A DNA stretch of 33,939 nt from Alphaproteobacteria bacterium (lineage in GTDB: Bacteria > Pseudomonadota > Alphaproteobacteria > Bin65): the NCBI GenBank assembly GCA_022819985.1, contig JAJEGH010000026.1, positions 1 to 33,939 on the forward strand, read 5' to 3'. The notes beneath the pieces were generated by a model. It did not search any database. It saw only the letters and a list, made by a program, of their open reading frames with translations, and was not told the origin of the DNA. Both the position numbers and the translations under genes were made by a program. Shown here one piece after another: positions 19,686 to 27,648 of this stretch (positions are counted from its first letter, which is position 1; every line of letters begins with the position of its first letter).

Positions 19686-20516
19686 TTATTCGAACAGCGT
19701 CTGGCGGACCGGGATCGTTTCGACGGTATCGGGGCCGGTGGCGGCGGCGATCCGGGCGGCCAGCCGGTCCAGCGCCGCGCGCTGGCCGCTGACATGGACC
19801 AGCCAGGCGCCGGCGTAGCCGCGGACCCCCGCCCGCAGCCGGGCCGCCGCCGCATCGGTGGCCGCGGCGGCCCTGGCCAGTGCGCCGTTTCCGCCGCCGT
19901 CTCCGGCCTTTTTCCCGCCTCCGTTCCTGCCCGCAGCAGCAGCCGCGGCGACCCGGCGCGCCGCAATCCGGTCGCGCTCGATCCGCAGGATGAGCGCGCT
20001 GAGCCTGGCGAGATCGGCGTCGATGCCGTCCAGGGCGGCGCGCGCCGCCGCCATGCGCGCCCGGGTGCGGGCGTCGTCCGCCGGCAGCGGATCGCCGAGC
20101 CCGCGCTTCAGGGGTTCGACCGCCGCCGCATAGTCCCCGGCGTGGAGGGCGAGCGAACGGACGAGAAGCTCCAGCTCGTCGTCCCGGATGGCGAGCGCGC
20201 GCCGGACCCGGATATGGGCGTCCGCGACCGCGGCGCGCGCCGGCGGCCGGACGGCGGGCGCCCCCCCGGAGGATAGGTCGGGTCGGTCGGACCGGTCGGA
20301 CCGGCCGGACCCGGGGAGCCGGACGACCCGGAGGAACCGGCCCTCCGGCGCGACGGGCGGCGGGCGGCCGAGGCGCGGCATGCCGGGGGGGTCCGCATGG
20401 GGCGTGCGCAGGGACGGCGTCTCGCCGACGAAGGTGAGGAACAGGGTGCGGTGCTCGGGCGTGCAGCCGGCCAGCGCCGCGAAGGCGAGAGCCGCCGCAA
20501 GCGCCCGGACGGGCAT
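19686..20516 (-). CDS. Putative lipoprotein of unknown function
   Basis: A 276-residue protein I cannot assign to a family. It begins with a lipoprotein signal (MPVRALAAALAFAALAGC, lipobox LAGC, C18 to be lipidated), which decides the start at 20516; upstream ATGs in the same frame (20552, 20687) would bury the signal. A Pro/Arg/Asp-rich low-complexity stretch (about 40-85) precedes an Ala-rich helical region with regular Leu, Arg and Asp, likely coiled. A second Ala/Gly/Lys linker lies near 195-215. The end of the protein (YAGAWLVHVSGQRAALDRLAARI) may be a small folded unit. It converges with ccrM, 7 bases away. Confidence 0.6.
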   Translation of the reverse strand: MPVRALAAALAFAALAGCTPEHRTLFLTFVGETPSLRTPHADPPGMPRLGRPPPVAPEGRFLRVVRLPGSGRSDRSDRPDLSSGGAPAVRPPARAAVADAHIRVRRALAIRDDELELLVRSLALHAGDYAAAVEPLKRGLGDPLPADDARTRARMAAARAALDGIDADLARLSALILRIERDRIAARRVAAAAAAGRNGGGKKAGDGGGNGALARAAAATDAAAARLRAGVRGYAGAWLVHVSGQRAALDRLAARIAAATGPDTVETIPVRQTLFE

Positions 20517-20685
20517 TCGGGCAGGCGCGGGGTTCGGCCCAAGGTTCGGCATGGGGCGCAGCTTGCCCGCAATCGCCGGGCCGGGCCAGCCCGATTTCGC
20601 GCGGAGCCCGTCGCGCGGAGCCGACAGCAGGGCGGGGCGGCGGAACGGCGGCCGCAATGTCGCGCCCCTTTCCATCGGCCCGGCC

Positions 20686-20739
20686 AATGCTTACAAACCC
20701 AATGCTTACAAACCATAGCCCGGCCGGATCGCATATATA
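20686..20739 (+). promoter_or_regulatory. Probable tRNA-Arg promoter region with 15-base tandem repeat
   Basis: Two adjacent copies of AATGCTTACAAACCC (the second ends in A) at 20686-20715 are followed by TATATA at 20734-20739, about 20 bases before the tRNA. The TATATA is a plausible -10 box in an otherwise GC-rich setting; a matching -35 at normal spacing is not evident. Confidence 0.4.
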
Positions 20740-20757
20740 GTACGGCCGGCCCGCGCG

Positions 20758-20834
20758 GCGCCCGTAGCTCAACTGGATAGAGCACCTGACTACGGATCAG
20801 GAGGTTGGGAGTTCGAATCTTCCCGGGCGCGCCA
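20758..20834 (+). tRNA. tRNA-Arg (anticodon ACG)
   Basis: A 77-base cloverleaf with acceptor GCGCCCG pairing CGGGCGC, discriminator G and an encoded CCA end. The anticodon stem CCTGA/TCAGG holds the loop CTACGGA, giving anticodon ACG. The T arm contains TTCGAAT. Confidence 0.96.
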
Positions 20835-20857
20835 GCCCGCCCGGCCGGGCGCAGCGC

Positions 20858-21283
20858 ATGGCGCGCGGCGTCTGCCGGTTCCTGGCGATGCAAGGCTTCA
20901 GCACGCTCACCGAGTTCCCGGTCGGCAAGGGCAGGCGGGTCGACGTGATCGGCCTGAACCGGGAGCGCCGTTTCGTCATCGTCGAGATCAAGACCACGCC
21001 GGCCGATTTCCGCAGCGACGCCAAGTGGCCGGACTACCTGCCCTGGTGCGACGCCTATTATTTCGCGGTGCCGGACGGCTTCCCCGCCGGTATCCTGCCG
21101 CCCGACCAGGGCCTGCTGGCCGCCGACGCCTTCGGCGCCGCGGAGCTGCGCGCAGCGCCGGACCGGCCGATGAACCCGGGGCGCCGGCGCGCCCAGATCC
21201 TGAAATTCGCCCTCGCCGCCGGCCAGCGGCTGCAACAGGCCCTCGACCCCGCCCCGGCCGACCGCTGGGGCGCCCGCGGCTGA
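20858..21283 (+). CDS. mmcB: MmcB family DNA repair protein (DUF1052)
   Basis: A 141-residue protein of the alphaproteobacterial MmcB/DUF1052 family, predicted to have a restriction-endonuclease-like fold and a role in DNA repair. The putative nuclease core is seen in GRRVDVIGLN (about 26-35) and IVEIKTTPADFRSDAKWPDY (about 41-60), a D...ExK arrangement. The WPDYLPWCDAYYFAVP and GLLAADAFGA blocks are family hallmarks. The ATG at 20858 is only 24 bases after the tRNA CCA end, with no clear ribosome site, so it may be co-transcribed with the tRNA. The protein may start slightly short compared with relatives. Confidence 0.88.
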   Translation: MARGVCRFLAMQGFSTLTEFPVGKGRRVDVIGLNRERRFVIVEIKTTPADFRSDAKWPDYLPWCDAYYFAVPDGFPAGILPPDQGLLAADAFGAAELRAAPDRPMNPGRRRAQILKFALAAGQRLQQALDPAPADRWGARG

Positions 21284-21353
21284 GGGCGGCGGTTTTCGCG
21301 GCGGCGCGGCCTTCCCTGCCGGACCTGTGCCCATTCCGGTCCTTGAACCCTTC

Positions 21354-21502
21354 CCGTCATTTCGACCGGAGCCCCGGCCCGCGGCCGGGGCGGAGTGGAG
21401 AAATCCGGCCCGCGCCTCGTCGACGCCCAGGGCCTCACCGTTCGGCCAACCTCCGTCGTCGGCCGGGTTTCTCCGCTCGCTTCGCTTCGGTCGAAATGAC
21501 GG
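21354..21502. repeat. Palindromic intergenic repeat, family A, copy 3
   Basis: The arms CCGTCATTTCGACCGGAGC and the reverse of GCTTCGGTCGAAATGACGG pair. The inner arms GGAGAAATCCGGCC and GGCCGGGTTTCTCC pair again. It ends 12 bases before the stop of the membrane methyltransferase gene, so it lies at the 3' ends of two convergent genes. Confidence 0.82.
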
Positions 21503-21514
21503 GGAGGGAAAAGG

Positions 21515-22213
21515 CTACCCGCCCCACGCCCGGCCGCGCAGGGGGAGGAAGCGGGGGACGGCGGCGCTGTAGCGGGCGTAGTCCGCGCCGTAGATTTCCA
21601 AGAGCTTGCGCTCCTCGAAGCGCGTGCCGATCAGCAGGTAGAGCGTCGCCCACGCCGCGGTCATCAGCGCCGCCTCGTCGAAGGCGCGGCCCCAGAACAC
21701 CAGGAACATGGCGGTGTAGAGCGGATGGCGGACATAGCGGTGGACGCCGTGGGTGACCAGCGGCTCCAGCCGCGCCTGCGGGATATCGGGCGGCGGCTCC
21801 GGCAACTCCTCCGCCGCGCCCGCCATCGGGCCGTAGCCGGCGCTCCGCCTGCCGCCCCGTCCCGTCCCGCGCCGGTGGACGATCACCCGCGCCTGGGCGA
21901 GCCCGCCGAAGCGGCCGAGATCGTACTGCACCAGGGCGACGAACAGCAGCACCCAGCCCGCGACCTGGACCGCCGCCATCGGCGCGTGCAGCCAGAGCGG
22001 CGGGTCGAACGCCGCCTTGCCGGGAAAGCCGCGCCATTCGAGGACGAGGATCGCGCCGAGATGGACGGCGGCGACCAGGTTGTAGCCGATCCGGGCGAAG
22101 CCGCCGAGCGCGGCGTCGAACGCGAGGTTGGCCTTCCGGCGCGCCAGCAGGCTGTGCACGATACCGAAGCTGAGCCAGGCGAGCGCATAGAGGGCATGGT
22201 CGGCGAGGGTCAT
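21515..22213 (-). CDS. Integral membrane methyltransferase-like protein (ICMT/PEMT/NnrU superfamily)
   Basis: A 232-residue membrane protein with about five hydrophobic helices. Its C-terminal half carries the isoprenylcysteine/phospholipid methyltransferase signature: THGVHRYVRHPLYTAMF (about 153-169), where R-HP is the SAM-binding motif, then FEERKLLEIYGADYARY (about 197-213). Members methylate lipids, thiols (MddA) or prenyl-cysteine, or have unknown roles (NnrU). No denitrification gene or lipid operon is nearby, so the substrate cannot be chosen. The stop is close to family A repeat copy 3. Confidence 0.78.
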   Translation of the reverse strand: MTLADHALYALAWLSFGIVHSLLARRKANLAFDAALGGFARIGYNLVAAVHLGAILVLEWRGFPGKAAFDPPLWLHAPMAAVQVAGWVLLFVALVQYDLGRFGGLAQARVIVHRRGTGRGGRRSAGYGPMAGAAEELPEPPPDIPQARLEPLVTHGVHRYVRHPLYTAMFLVFWGRAFDEAALMTAAWATLYLLIGTRFEERKLLEIYGADYARYSAAVPRFLPLRGRAWGG

Positions 22214-22401
22214 GGCGCGTCAGGATAGGCCATGCGCCGCGGCGGAGCCATCGAATGTCGCGGGCGGGGCAGGCGCCGGGGGCTGGCGGCGGGAGCAAAC
22301 GGCGGGGAGCCGGAAGGACTTGCCGCGCGCGGCGGGCTGCGCTATCGCTCCGGCTTCCGCCGCAGACCGGCGCCCGCGGCCCGGATCGAGGCAGCGCCCG
22401 C

Positions 22402-22477
22402 GCCCCCATCGTCTAGCGGCCTAGGACGCCGGCCTCTCACGCCGGAAACAGGGGTTCGATTCCCCTTGGGGGCGCCA
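22402..22477 (+). tRNA. tRNA-Glu (anticodon CTC)
   Basis: A 76-base cloverleaf with acceptor GCCCCCA/TGGGGGC, discriminator G and an encoded CCA. The anticodon stem CCGGC/GCCGG encloses CTCTCAC, giving CTC. The T loop is TTCGATT. An AT-rich gene of foreign look follows 35 bases downstream. Confidence 0.96.
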
Positions 22478-22511
22478 GATTTCCGGGGCGAACATTGCGA
22501 CGGCGGCAGAG

Positions 22512-23681
22512 TCAAATGAAACCCTTGCCTGCGCAATAGGTCACGAACACCGAAGCGGCGTATGCCGCGTAGGTTTCCATATCCATGACGCCGGTCAGGA
22601 AATTGCGATCATCCGTTACGCCCATCATCGGATCAAAGTAACTTTGGTCAAAAAATTTGAACCCGACTTCAGACAAGTATACGTTGCCTGTTTCTTTCTC
22701 AACCAGTACATCATGCACATAGAACCCAGGCCCGAGCGCCGATTCTATTTTTTGCGCAAGGCTCTCGAAGTTCTGCATTTGCGGAAAAACCAGTAGATCG
22801 TATAAATTGTCGAGAAGGTTTCTGTCCCTCGGCGTATCCGCATTGTGTACCGAAGGATTGCCATTTTCAATATCGGATGCCCGGACATAGATTTGAACGA
22901 TCATCGATCCTATGCACACCAATCTTATACATGTGTAGTATATTTTTTGCTCAAATTTGATTTGGGTATCAATAAACTTCGTATTGTACCTGTTCTTATC
23001 TGAGACACCGGAGGTATCTGATATAATTACTCGTTCATTAGTGCCTATTCTTGCATTGCTAAATATTTTCTCGTTTTCGGGATCCAATATTGGCATCGGA
23101 ACCCCTTCATTTGAAAGAAACAAGTTGGTTCTTCTTTTGTCACGTATGATTCTTGCTGTTGGACAGGAATTGAAAACCGCTGAAGTATTTTGAAGAATAC
23201 GATTTGGTAGTTCATAGTCATCTAAATTATCATAGAGTTCATGAATCAAGTTTATCAGGATCGTCGACGTTGAGCCTTGTTTGGATAATAGGTCTTCTAG
23301 ACCATCCATGCCGTGCACATAAACCGAAGAAATCCCGCATTGGGCTAGCACTTTGCAAAATGAAGGAAAGAATTTTTCTGGATTACTGATTTTTCCCGAA
23401 TCCGGTCTAGCGCGCGGACCCATTGCTAGAATTATGACTTCCCCTTTTTTTCTTTCAGGCGCGAATTCTGCAATAAGGCTGTTGAGCTTATTAACATCGT
23501 GGGTATTCTTGTCCCTGACTATTCCGAAAACCTTTTCTTTCAGGAGTTTCACTATTTCAATCCTCAAACCGTTCGCGAGACTGGTGCGCTTCGGGACGAA
23601 TGGCAATTGACACGCGAGCGAGAGGCACCTGCTTTCCTCCCCCCTCCCCCGGATCGTCGCCAATTTCTCTGTTGCCCGCAA
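22512..23681 (-). CDS. ATP-grasp-like protein of a glycosylation island
   Basis: A protein of up to 389 residues, visibly AT-rich against its GC-rich surroundings, which suggests transfer. It resembles ATP-grasp ligases: a Rossmann-like N-terminal part (VIILAMGPRARPDSG), a linker FNSCPTARIIRDKRRTNLFL then GVPMP, where many ATP-grasp enzymes have N-P...DK-T-L...G-P-P, and a C-terminal strand HDVLVEKETGNVYLSEVGF, where they have the metal-binding D-V...E-N. The final N is replaced by G here. Substrate unknown. The start is uncertain: the ATG at 23681 lacks a ribosome site, and TTG or GTG codons 90-150 bases downstream are alternatives. It diverges from the methyltransferase gene. Confidence 0.55.
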   Translation of the reverse strand: MRATEKLATIRGRGEESRCLSLACQLPFVPKRTSLANGLRIEIVKLLKEKVFGIVRDKNTHDVNKLNSLIAEFAPERKKGEVIILAMGPRARPDSGKISNPEKFFPSFCKVLAQCGISSVYVHGMDGLEDLLSKQGSTSTILINLIHELYDNLDDYELPNRILQNTSAVFNSCPTARIIRDKRRTNLFLSNEGVPMPILDPENEKIFSNARIGTNERVIISDTSGVSDKNRYNTKFIDTQIKFEQKIYYTCIRLVCIGSMIVQIYVRASDIENGNPSVHNADTPRDRNLLDNLYDLLVFPQMQNFESLAQKIESALGPGFYVHDVLVEKETGNVYLSEVGFKFFDQSYFDPMMGVTDDRNFLTGVMDMETYAAYAASVFVTYCAGKGFI

Positions 23682-23733
23682 CCGCCGGAATCCTCTATCG
23701 ATCCGGGACGGTTGGCGGAGACGAGCTCGGGCA

Positions 23734-24429
23734 ATGCGGCGATTGTTGGACAGGATGGTCCGGCCTTTCGGGCTCCGGGTCGTCAGGAGGCGCCCGGCCG
23801 GACCGGTATACCTGCACCGCTATGCCGGCGGCTACGACGAATACCGCGCAGCCCAGATCCGGCACAACAAGCGGAAGCTGAAAAATGTCTGGGCCGACGA
23901 GACGACCCTGTCCGCCGTTGCGGACCATATCGAGGCGTGCGGGACGGGTGCGCGCGGCATCTGCCACGGTGCGCGCAACGGGTTCGAGGTCGAATGGTTC
24001 CGCAAGCGCTTGGGCGGCGAGGTGATCGGTACCGATATCTCGGAGACAGCGCTCCGGTTCCCGCACATGCGTGTGTGGGACTTCCACGATGCGAACCCTG
24101 ACTGGGCCGGACAATTCGATTTCGTCTATACTAATTCGCTCGACCAGGCGATGAAGCCGGCGCGCGCACTCGACGCGTGGGCCGAACAAATCGGGCCTCG
24201 GGGACGAATCTATGTCGAGCATACGATGGCGCACTCGGTCGAACACGCCGGGGAGATGGACCCGTTCGGTGCGCACCCCATGACAATGCCTTATCTTTTT
24301 TTCCTTTGGGGGCGCGGGCGTTACCAGTTGGTCGACATATTGGAAATCGAAGCCAAGAAGAATAACGGAATGCAGGCATGGGTATTCGTACTCGCCCGCG
24401 CGAGCCCGGCACCGGGTGAATCGCCATAG
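23734..24429 (+). CDS. SAM-dependent methyltransferase (class I)
   Basis: A 231-residue cytosolic protein. The SAM site is GARGICHGARNGFEVEWF (about 72-89), followed by GGEVIGTDIS (about 94-103) with the acidic residue that usually binds the ribose. FDFVYTNSLDQAMKPARAL (about 129-147) corresponds to post-motif II. It matches the small methyltransferases found in surface-polysaccharide clusters; the methylated group is unknown. The first ATG at 23734 is used, though an ATG at 23755 is possible. The stop TAG is in frame with the decayed glycosyltransferase tail that follows directly. Confidence 0.8.
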   Translation: MRRLLDRMVRPFGLRVVRRRPAGPVYLHRYAGGYDEYRAAQIRHNKRKLKNVWADETTLSAVADHIEACGTGARGICHGARNGFEVEWFRKRLGGEVIGTDISETALRFPHMRVWDFHDANPDWAGQFDFVYTNSLDQAMKPARALDAWAEQIGPRGRIYVEHTMAHSVEHAGEMDPFGAHPMTMPYLFFLWGRGRYQLVDILEIEAKKNNGMQAWVFVLARASPAPGESP

Positions 24430-24693
24430 CTTCGGCCCCTACCGGAATTTCTCCGAGCGTCGAGCCGGCACATCCTCCCCATTCAGCATTTCCGGTTTTG
24501 CGGAACGCTCTGCCGCAAGATAGAAATGGGGCTGGAGGAGAAGTCGTACTTTCGCAACTCGACCGATCACCGCCTGCTGTCGGAACTGTTGCGGACCATG
24601 GAAGCGGGAAACGGCAAATTCGTCTATCGGAATTCGAGGCCGATCGGCACATTCGCAACTCTGGCCGAAACCGGCAATGCGCGCGTGCCGTGA
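24430..24693 (+). pseudogene. Remnant of a glycosyltransferase C-terminus
   Basis: The frame reads HILPIQHFRFCGTLCRKIE, MGLEEKS, TDHRLLSELLRTM, NGKFVYRNSRPIGTF and LAETGNARVP, then stops at 24693. Each block aligns without a gap to the last ~70 residues of the glycosyltransferase at 27649-28725 (NILLPILHYRFSGNLRRRLK, GLEEKS, DHRLLSELLQKM, NGSFLYRNSRPVGSF). There is no matching N-terminal domain; its place is taken by the methyltransferase gene, whose stop codon lies just upstream in the same frame. It is best explained as the leftover of a duplicated gene cut by recombination. Confidence 0.85.
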
Positions 24694-24705
24694 AGGCCGA
24701 ACCCG

Positions 24706-26421
24706 TCACCACCAGTACAGGTTGATATACGGCTGCCTTATATGCTGCGCCCTTTTGCGCAGCGCCCTGACGCGCGGCTCATGGCCCGGAATTCTGTCTT
24801 CATGGGTTTCCGAGAAGATATAGCCGATTCTGCCGAGAAGGCCCGGCCGGTCGAACAGGCGTTCCAGAAGATCGACCTCGGCTCCTTCGATATCCATCTT
24901 GAGAATCCCGATCTCTTCGTCCAGCTCTTCGAGCCAGCGGACGAAATCGACCTGGCGGACCGCGACGGTCCTCTCGTGCGCGATGTTGACCTTTTCGGCG
25001 ACCACGGAACTGGATAGCGAATAGAAGCCGGGATCCTCCTCGAAACCGGGCCGGCGATAGAGCGGCACCGTTCCGTCCTCGGGGCCGGCCGCCGCGTCGA
25101 CGAATTCGATGTTGTCGAGGCCCGCGAGATTGGACCTGAGCCTGGCCAGCGCCCAGGGATCGGGCTCGAAGGCGATGACCCGCCCGGCCGTCGCCGCCAT
25201 CTTCCGGGTGTATTCGCCGACATTGGCGCCCAGGTCGATGCAGGTCAGGCCCGCGGAGCGGCGTATGGCCTCTTCGAACCGGTCGTCCTTTGTCAGCTCC
25301 TGAAGTTTCCGGTCGTAAAGAAGTCCCCGCTCGCCGGGCAGATGGCGGAGCGTCGAGTATTTGCACGTCTTCCTGTAACGGGTCCATCGGGCGGGCAGGC
25401 CAGTCTCCCTGTGCTGTGCCCTTCCCCTGAAGACGCTTCCGGCGTGGGCGTATATTCTGGACTCTGGACATACCGGGTTGATCTCTTCGAGATTTTCCGC
25501 GGACAGAATCCATCTGGAATAAAGCCCTTCTCCAGCATGCTGCCCTCGATCGGCAAGGTATTCGATTCCGCCGATTCCTTTCGCCATCTTGAAATGCAGC
25601 AGCGCCCCCATTTCCGCGGACTGCCGTTTGACGTCCGCGATATTGTGCTCGTCCCACGCCATGCCCCTCCGCCAGTATATCAGGGGTACTTTCAGCGAGT
25701 TCGGGCGATAAATCTTGTTCCGCCGGATACGTTTATGGATCGTGTCGATAACCTGATCGAGTTTCCGCTTGCAAAACAGCCGGAATGTTCCCCGCCGAGC
25801 GCCGAAGCGCAGGGGAAAACCCGGCGGCACGATTCTCCCGGTCTTTCGCGCGAAAAGGCGGAACCGCATTCCGCCCGAAGCGTGAAACAACCGGGCACGC
25901 TTCTTGTACCTGACCCGGTATGCCGCCGGGTCGTCGAAGTATGGGAATTCATCTTTCAGGCTCCCGCCGGAAAACGAATGGTCGGCCAGCGGCTTGTCGG
26001 CATACATGTCCAGCATTATGGCGGGAAAACCATCCGCTTTCTCCCGCTCCAGCTGCGCGATCAGGTCATGGACGGTCCGGGATTCCATGTTCCGGTACAC
26101 CAGATGCTCATCGGCATCCAGGCACAGGGCCCAGCGGTCTGCGCAATACCGGTCGAGCAGTTCGTTGACCCATAATTTCTTGTCGTCCCGGTAGTGAGAA
26201 TCTTCCACCGGATGAAACACGGTCACGTCGGGTTGTTCCCGCAGAATATCCGGCGTTGCATCGGTCGATCTGTCGTCGACGACAAGGAAGGAAACAGTGC
26301 CCAGCTTCCTGTGATGGCGAAAGAACTCGTCCAAGATCGGCGCCTCGTTGTGCGCCCGCAAAATGCAGACGAGGCTGTCCGGCAGTACTTTGCGTTCGCC
26401 GAATTCGGTCAATCTGTTCAT
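24706..26421 (-). CDS. Glycosyltransferase family 2 - FkbM methyltransferase fusion
   Basis: A two-domain protein of 571 residues. The N-terminal GT-A domain shows CILRAHNEAPILDEFFRHH (19-37), VVDDRSTDATPDIL (47-60) and the metal-binding acidic motif LDADEHLVY (101-109). After a Lys/Arg-rich middle region, an FkbM-type methyltransferase starts near residue 385: CIDLGANVGEYTRKM (394-408), FEPDPWALARL and LKMDIEGAEVDLLE (507-520). A single chain could add a sugar and O-methylate it, or the two halves may act separately; this is inference. The ATG at 26421 was chosen because residues before it are low complexity; the ribosome site is weak. Confidence 0.82.
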   Translation of the reverse strand: MNRLTEFGERKVLPDSLVCILRAHNEAPILDEFFRHHRKLGTVSFLVVDDRSTDATPDILREQPDVTVFHPVEDSHYRDDKKLWVNELLDRYCADRWALCLDADEHLVYRNMESRTVHDLIAQLEREKADGFPAIMLDMYADKPLADHSFSGGSLKDEFPYFDDPAAYRVRYKKRARLFHASGGMRFRLFARKTGRIVPPGFPLRFGARRGTFRLFCKRKLDQVIDTIHKRIRRNKIYRPNSLKVPLIYWRRGMAWDEHNIADVKRQSAEMGALLHFKMAKGIGGIEYLADRGQHAGEGLYSRWILSAENLEEINPVCPESRIYAHAGSVFRGRAQHRETGLPARWTRYRKTCKYSTLRHLPGERGLLYDRKLQELTKDDRFEEAIRRSAGLTCIDLGANVGEYTRKMAATAGRVIAFEPDPWALARLRSNLAGLDNIEFVDAAAGPEDGTVPLYRRPGFEEDPGFYSLSSSVVAEKVNIAHERTVAVRQVDFVRWLEELDEEIGILKMDIEGAEVDLLERLFDRPGLLGRIGYIFSETHEDRIPGHEPRVRALRKRAQHIRQPYINLYWW

Positions 26422-26594
26422 CGCCGGCGTCCCGCCACCGCCCGGCTGGGCGCAGGCGCGGGCCCCTCCGGGCCGGGCGGCCGGGGGTCCGGGCACGACC
26501 GCCCGATCCCTTGCAATCGCCGGCACAAGGTGCAATCTCTCGGTGCCACGCCTGCTTCCCGTTCGAATCGATGGGGTACCGACGGAGTCCGCGA

Positions 26595-27566
26595 GTGTCA
26601 ATCTTTCTGTCAGTCATAACGCCGACCTACAACAGACGACACACCCTGCATCGCGTGTGGGAGTCCCTGAACCGGCAGCGGCAGGACAACTTCGAATGGA
26701 TTGTTATCGACGACGGTTCGACCGATGGCACCGAGGGCCTCCTGAACGACTGGAAAGCGAACGCCCGATTTCATGTACATTATTCGCAAATCGGCCGGAT
26801 GGGGCGAAATGCGGCGGTAAATGTCGGAAGGACGAAAATTTCTGGTCAATTCGTTACTCTGATGGACAGCGATGACGCCTTTCTGGACAATGCATTCGAG
26901 AAAATTGCGCAAAATGTGCAGGAACACTTATCCGATAGCTCGCCCGCACACGGAATAGCGTTTCCGTATCATGATGAAAAGGGCAACAGGGTCTGCGCCG
27001 AATTTCCTGCCGAGGTGCTTCAATGTTCGCACCTAGAAGCCCGATTCGCTCACCGGATACGCGGTGAACTTCTCACGGTATACCGCCGAAATGCCTACGA
27101 TAATGTACAGCATATCGAGCTTCCGCTACCGGATCATCTGCCTCCCAGTCTGGCGCATATCAGGCTTAATCATACATTCGTCTATATCGATACGGCACTC
27201 AGTTGCAAATTTCGCCACGACGGCGAAGACAGAATCACGAGCGACAGAAGACGCGTCAAAAAGAACTCCGTCAACCTTAAATCTCCGAGAGTAAGATACA
27301 TCAAGAGCGTAGAATCTCTCAACTACTGTATAGACTACTTTTTCTCCAACCCCGGACTCTTCTGGAAAAATGCTATGGACTTGATCGCCCTTGGGCTGTA
27401 TTTTGGGATTCCCATTTCCGACCAGTTCAGGGACATGGCATCTTGGAAGGTCAGGATGCTGTGTGCACTTGCGTTTCCCGCCGGTATAGCCAAATTCCCG
27501 ATTCTTTTTTTTCGTCACGGCAGGACAGACCGAAAATGGAATCCGCGTTTAGCCATCAACTTTTAG
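26595..27566 (+). CDS. Glycosyltransferase family 2
   Basis: A 323-residue inverting GT-A enzyme: LSVITPTYNRRHTLHRVWES (5-24), VIDDGSTDGTEGLL (37-50) and the nucleotide-sugar/metal motif LMDSDDAFLDNAFE (89-102). The rest is a variable acceptor-side region that is more AT-rich than the host average. A GTG start at 26595 is preferred because GGAG lies 7 bases upstream and gives the canonical beginning (M)SIFLSVITPTYN; the ATG at 26571 has no ribosome site. It diverges from the GT-FkbM gene. Donor and acceptor sugars are unknown. Confidence 0.83.
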   Translation: MSIFLSVITPTYNRRHTLHRVWESLNRQRQDNFEWIVIDDGSTDGTEGLLNDWKANARFHVHYSQIGRMGRNAAVNVGRTKISGQFVTLMDSDDAFLDNAFEKIAQNVQEHLSDSSPAHGIAFPYHDEKGNRVCAEFPAEVLQCSHLEARFAHRIRGELLTVYRRNAYDNVQHIELPLPDHLPPSLAHIRLNHTFVYIDTALSCKFRHDGEDRITSDRRRVKKNSVNLKSPRVRYIKSVESLNYCIDYFFSNPGLFWKNAMDLIALGLYFGIPISDQFRDMASWKVRMLCALAFPAGIAKFPILFFRHGRTDRKWNPRLAINF

Positions 27567-27648
27567 GTTCCCGCACGACCGCAACGCCTTTCCATTACAA
27601 AGGAAAGAATGGTGCTCTGCGTCCGGTTGCGCAGCCGGGGAGCCTGGC

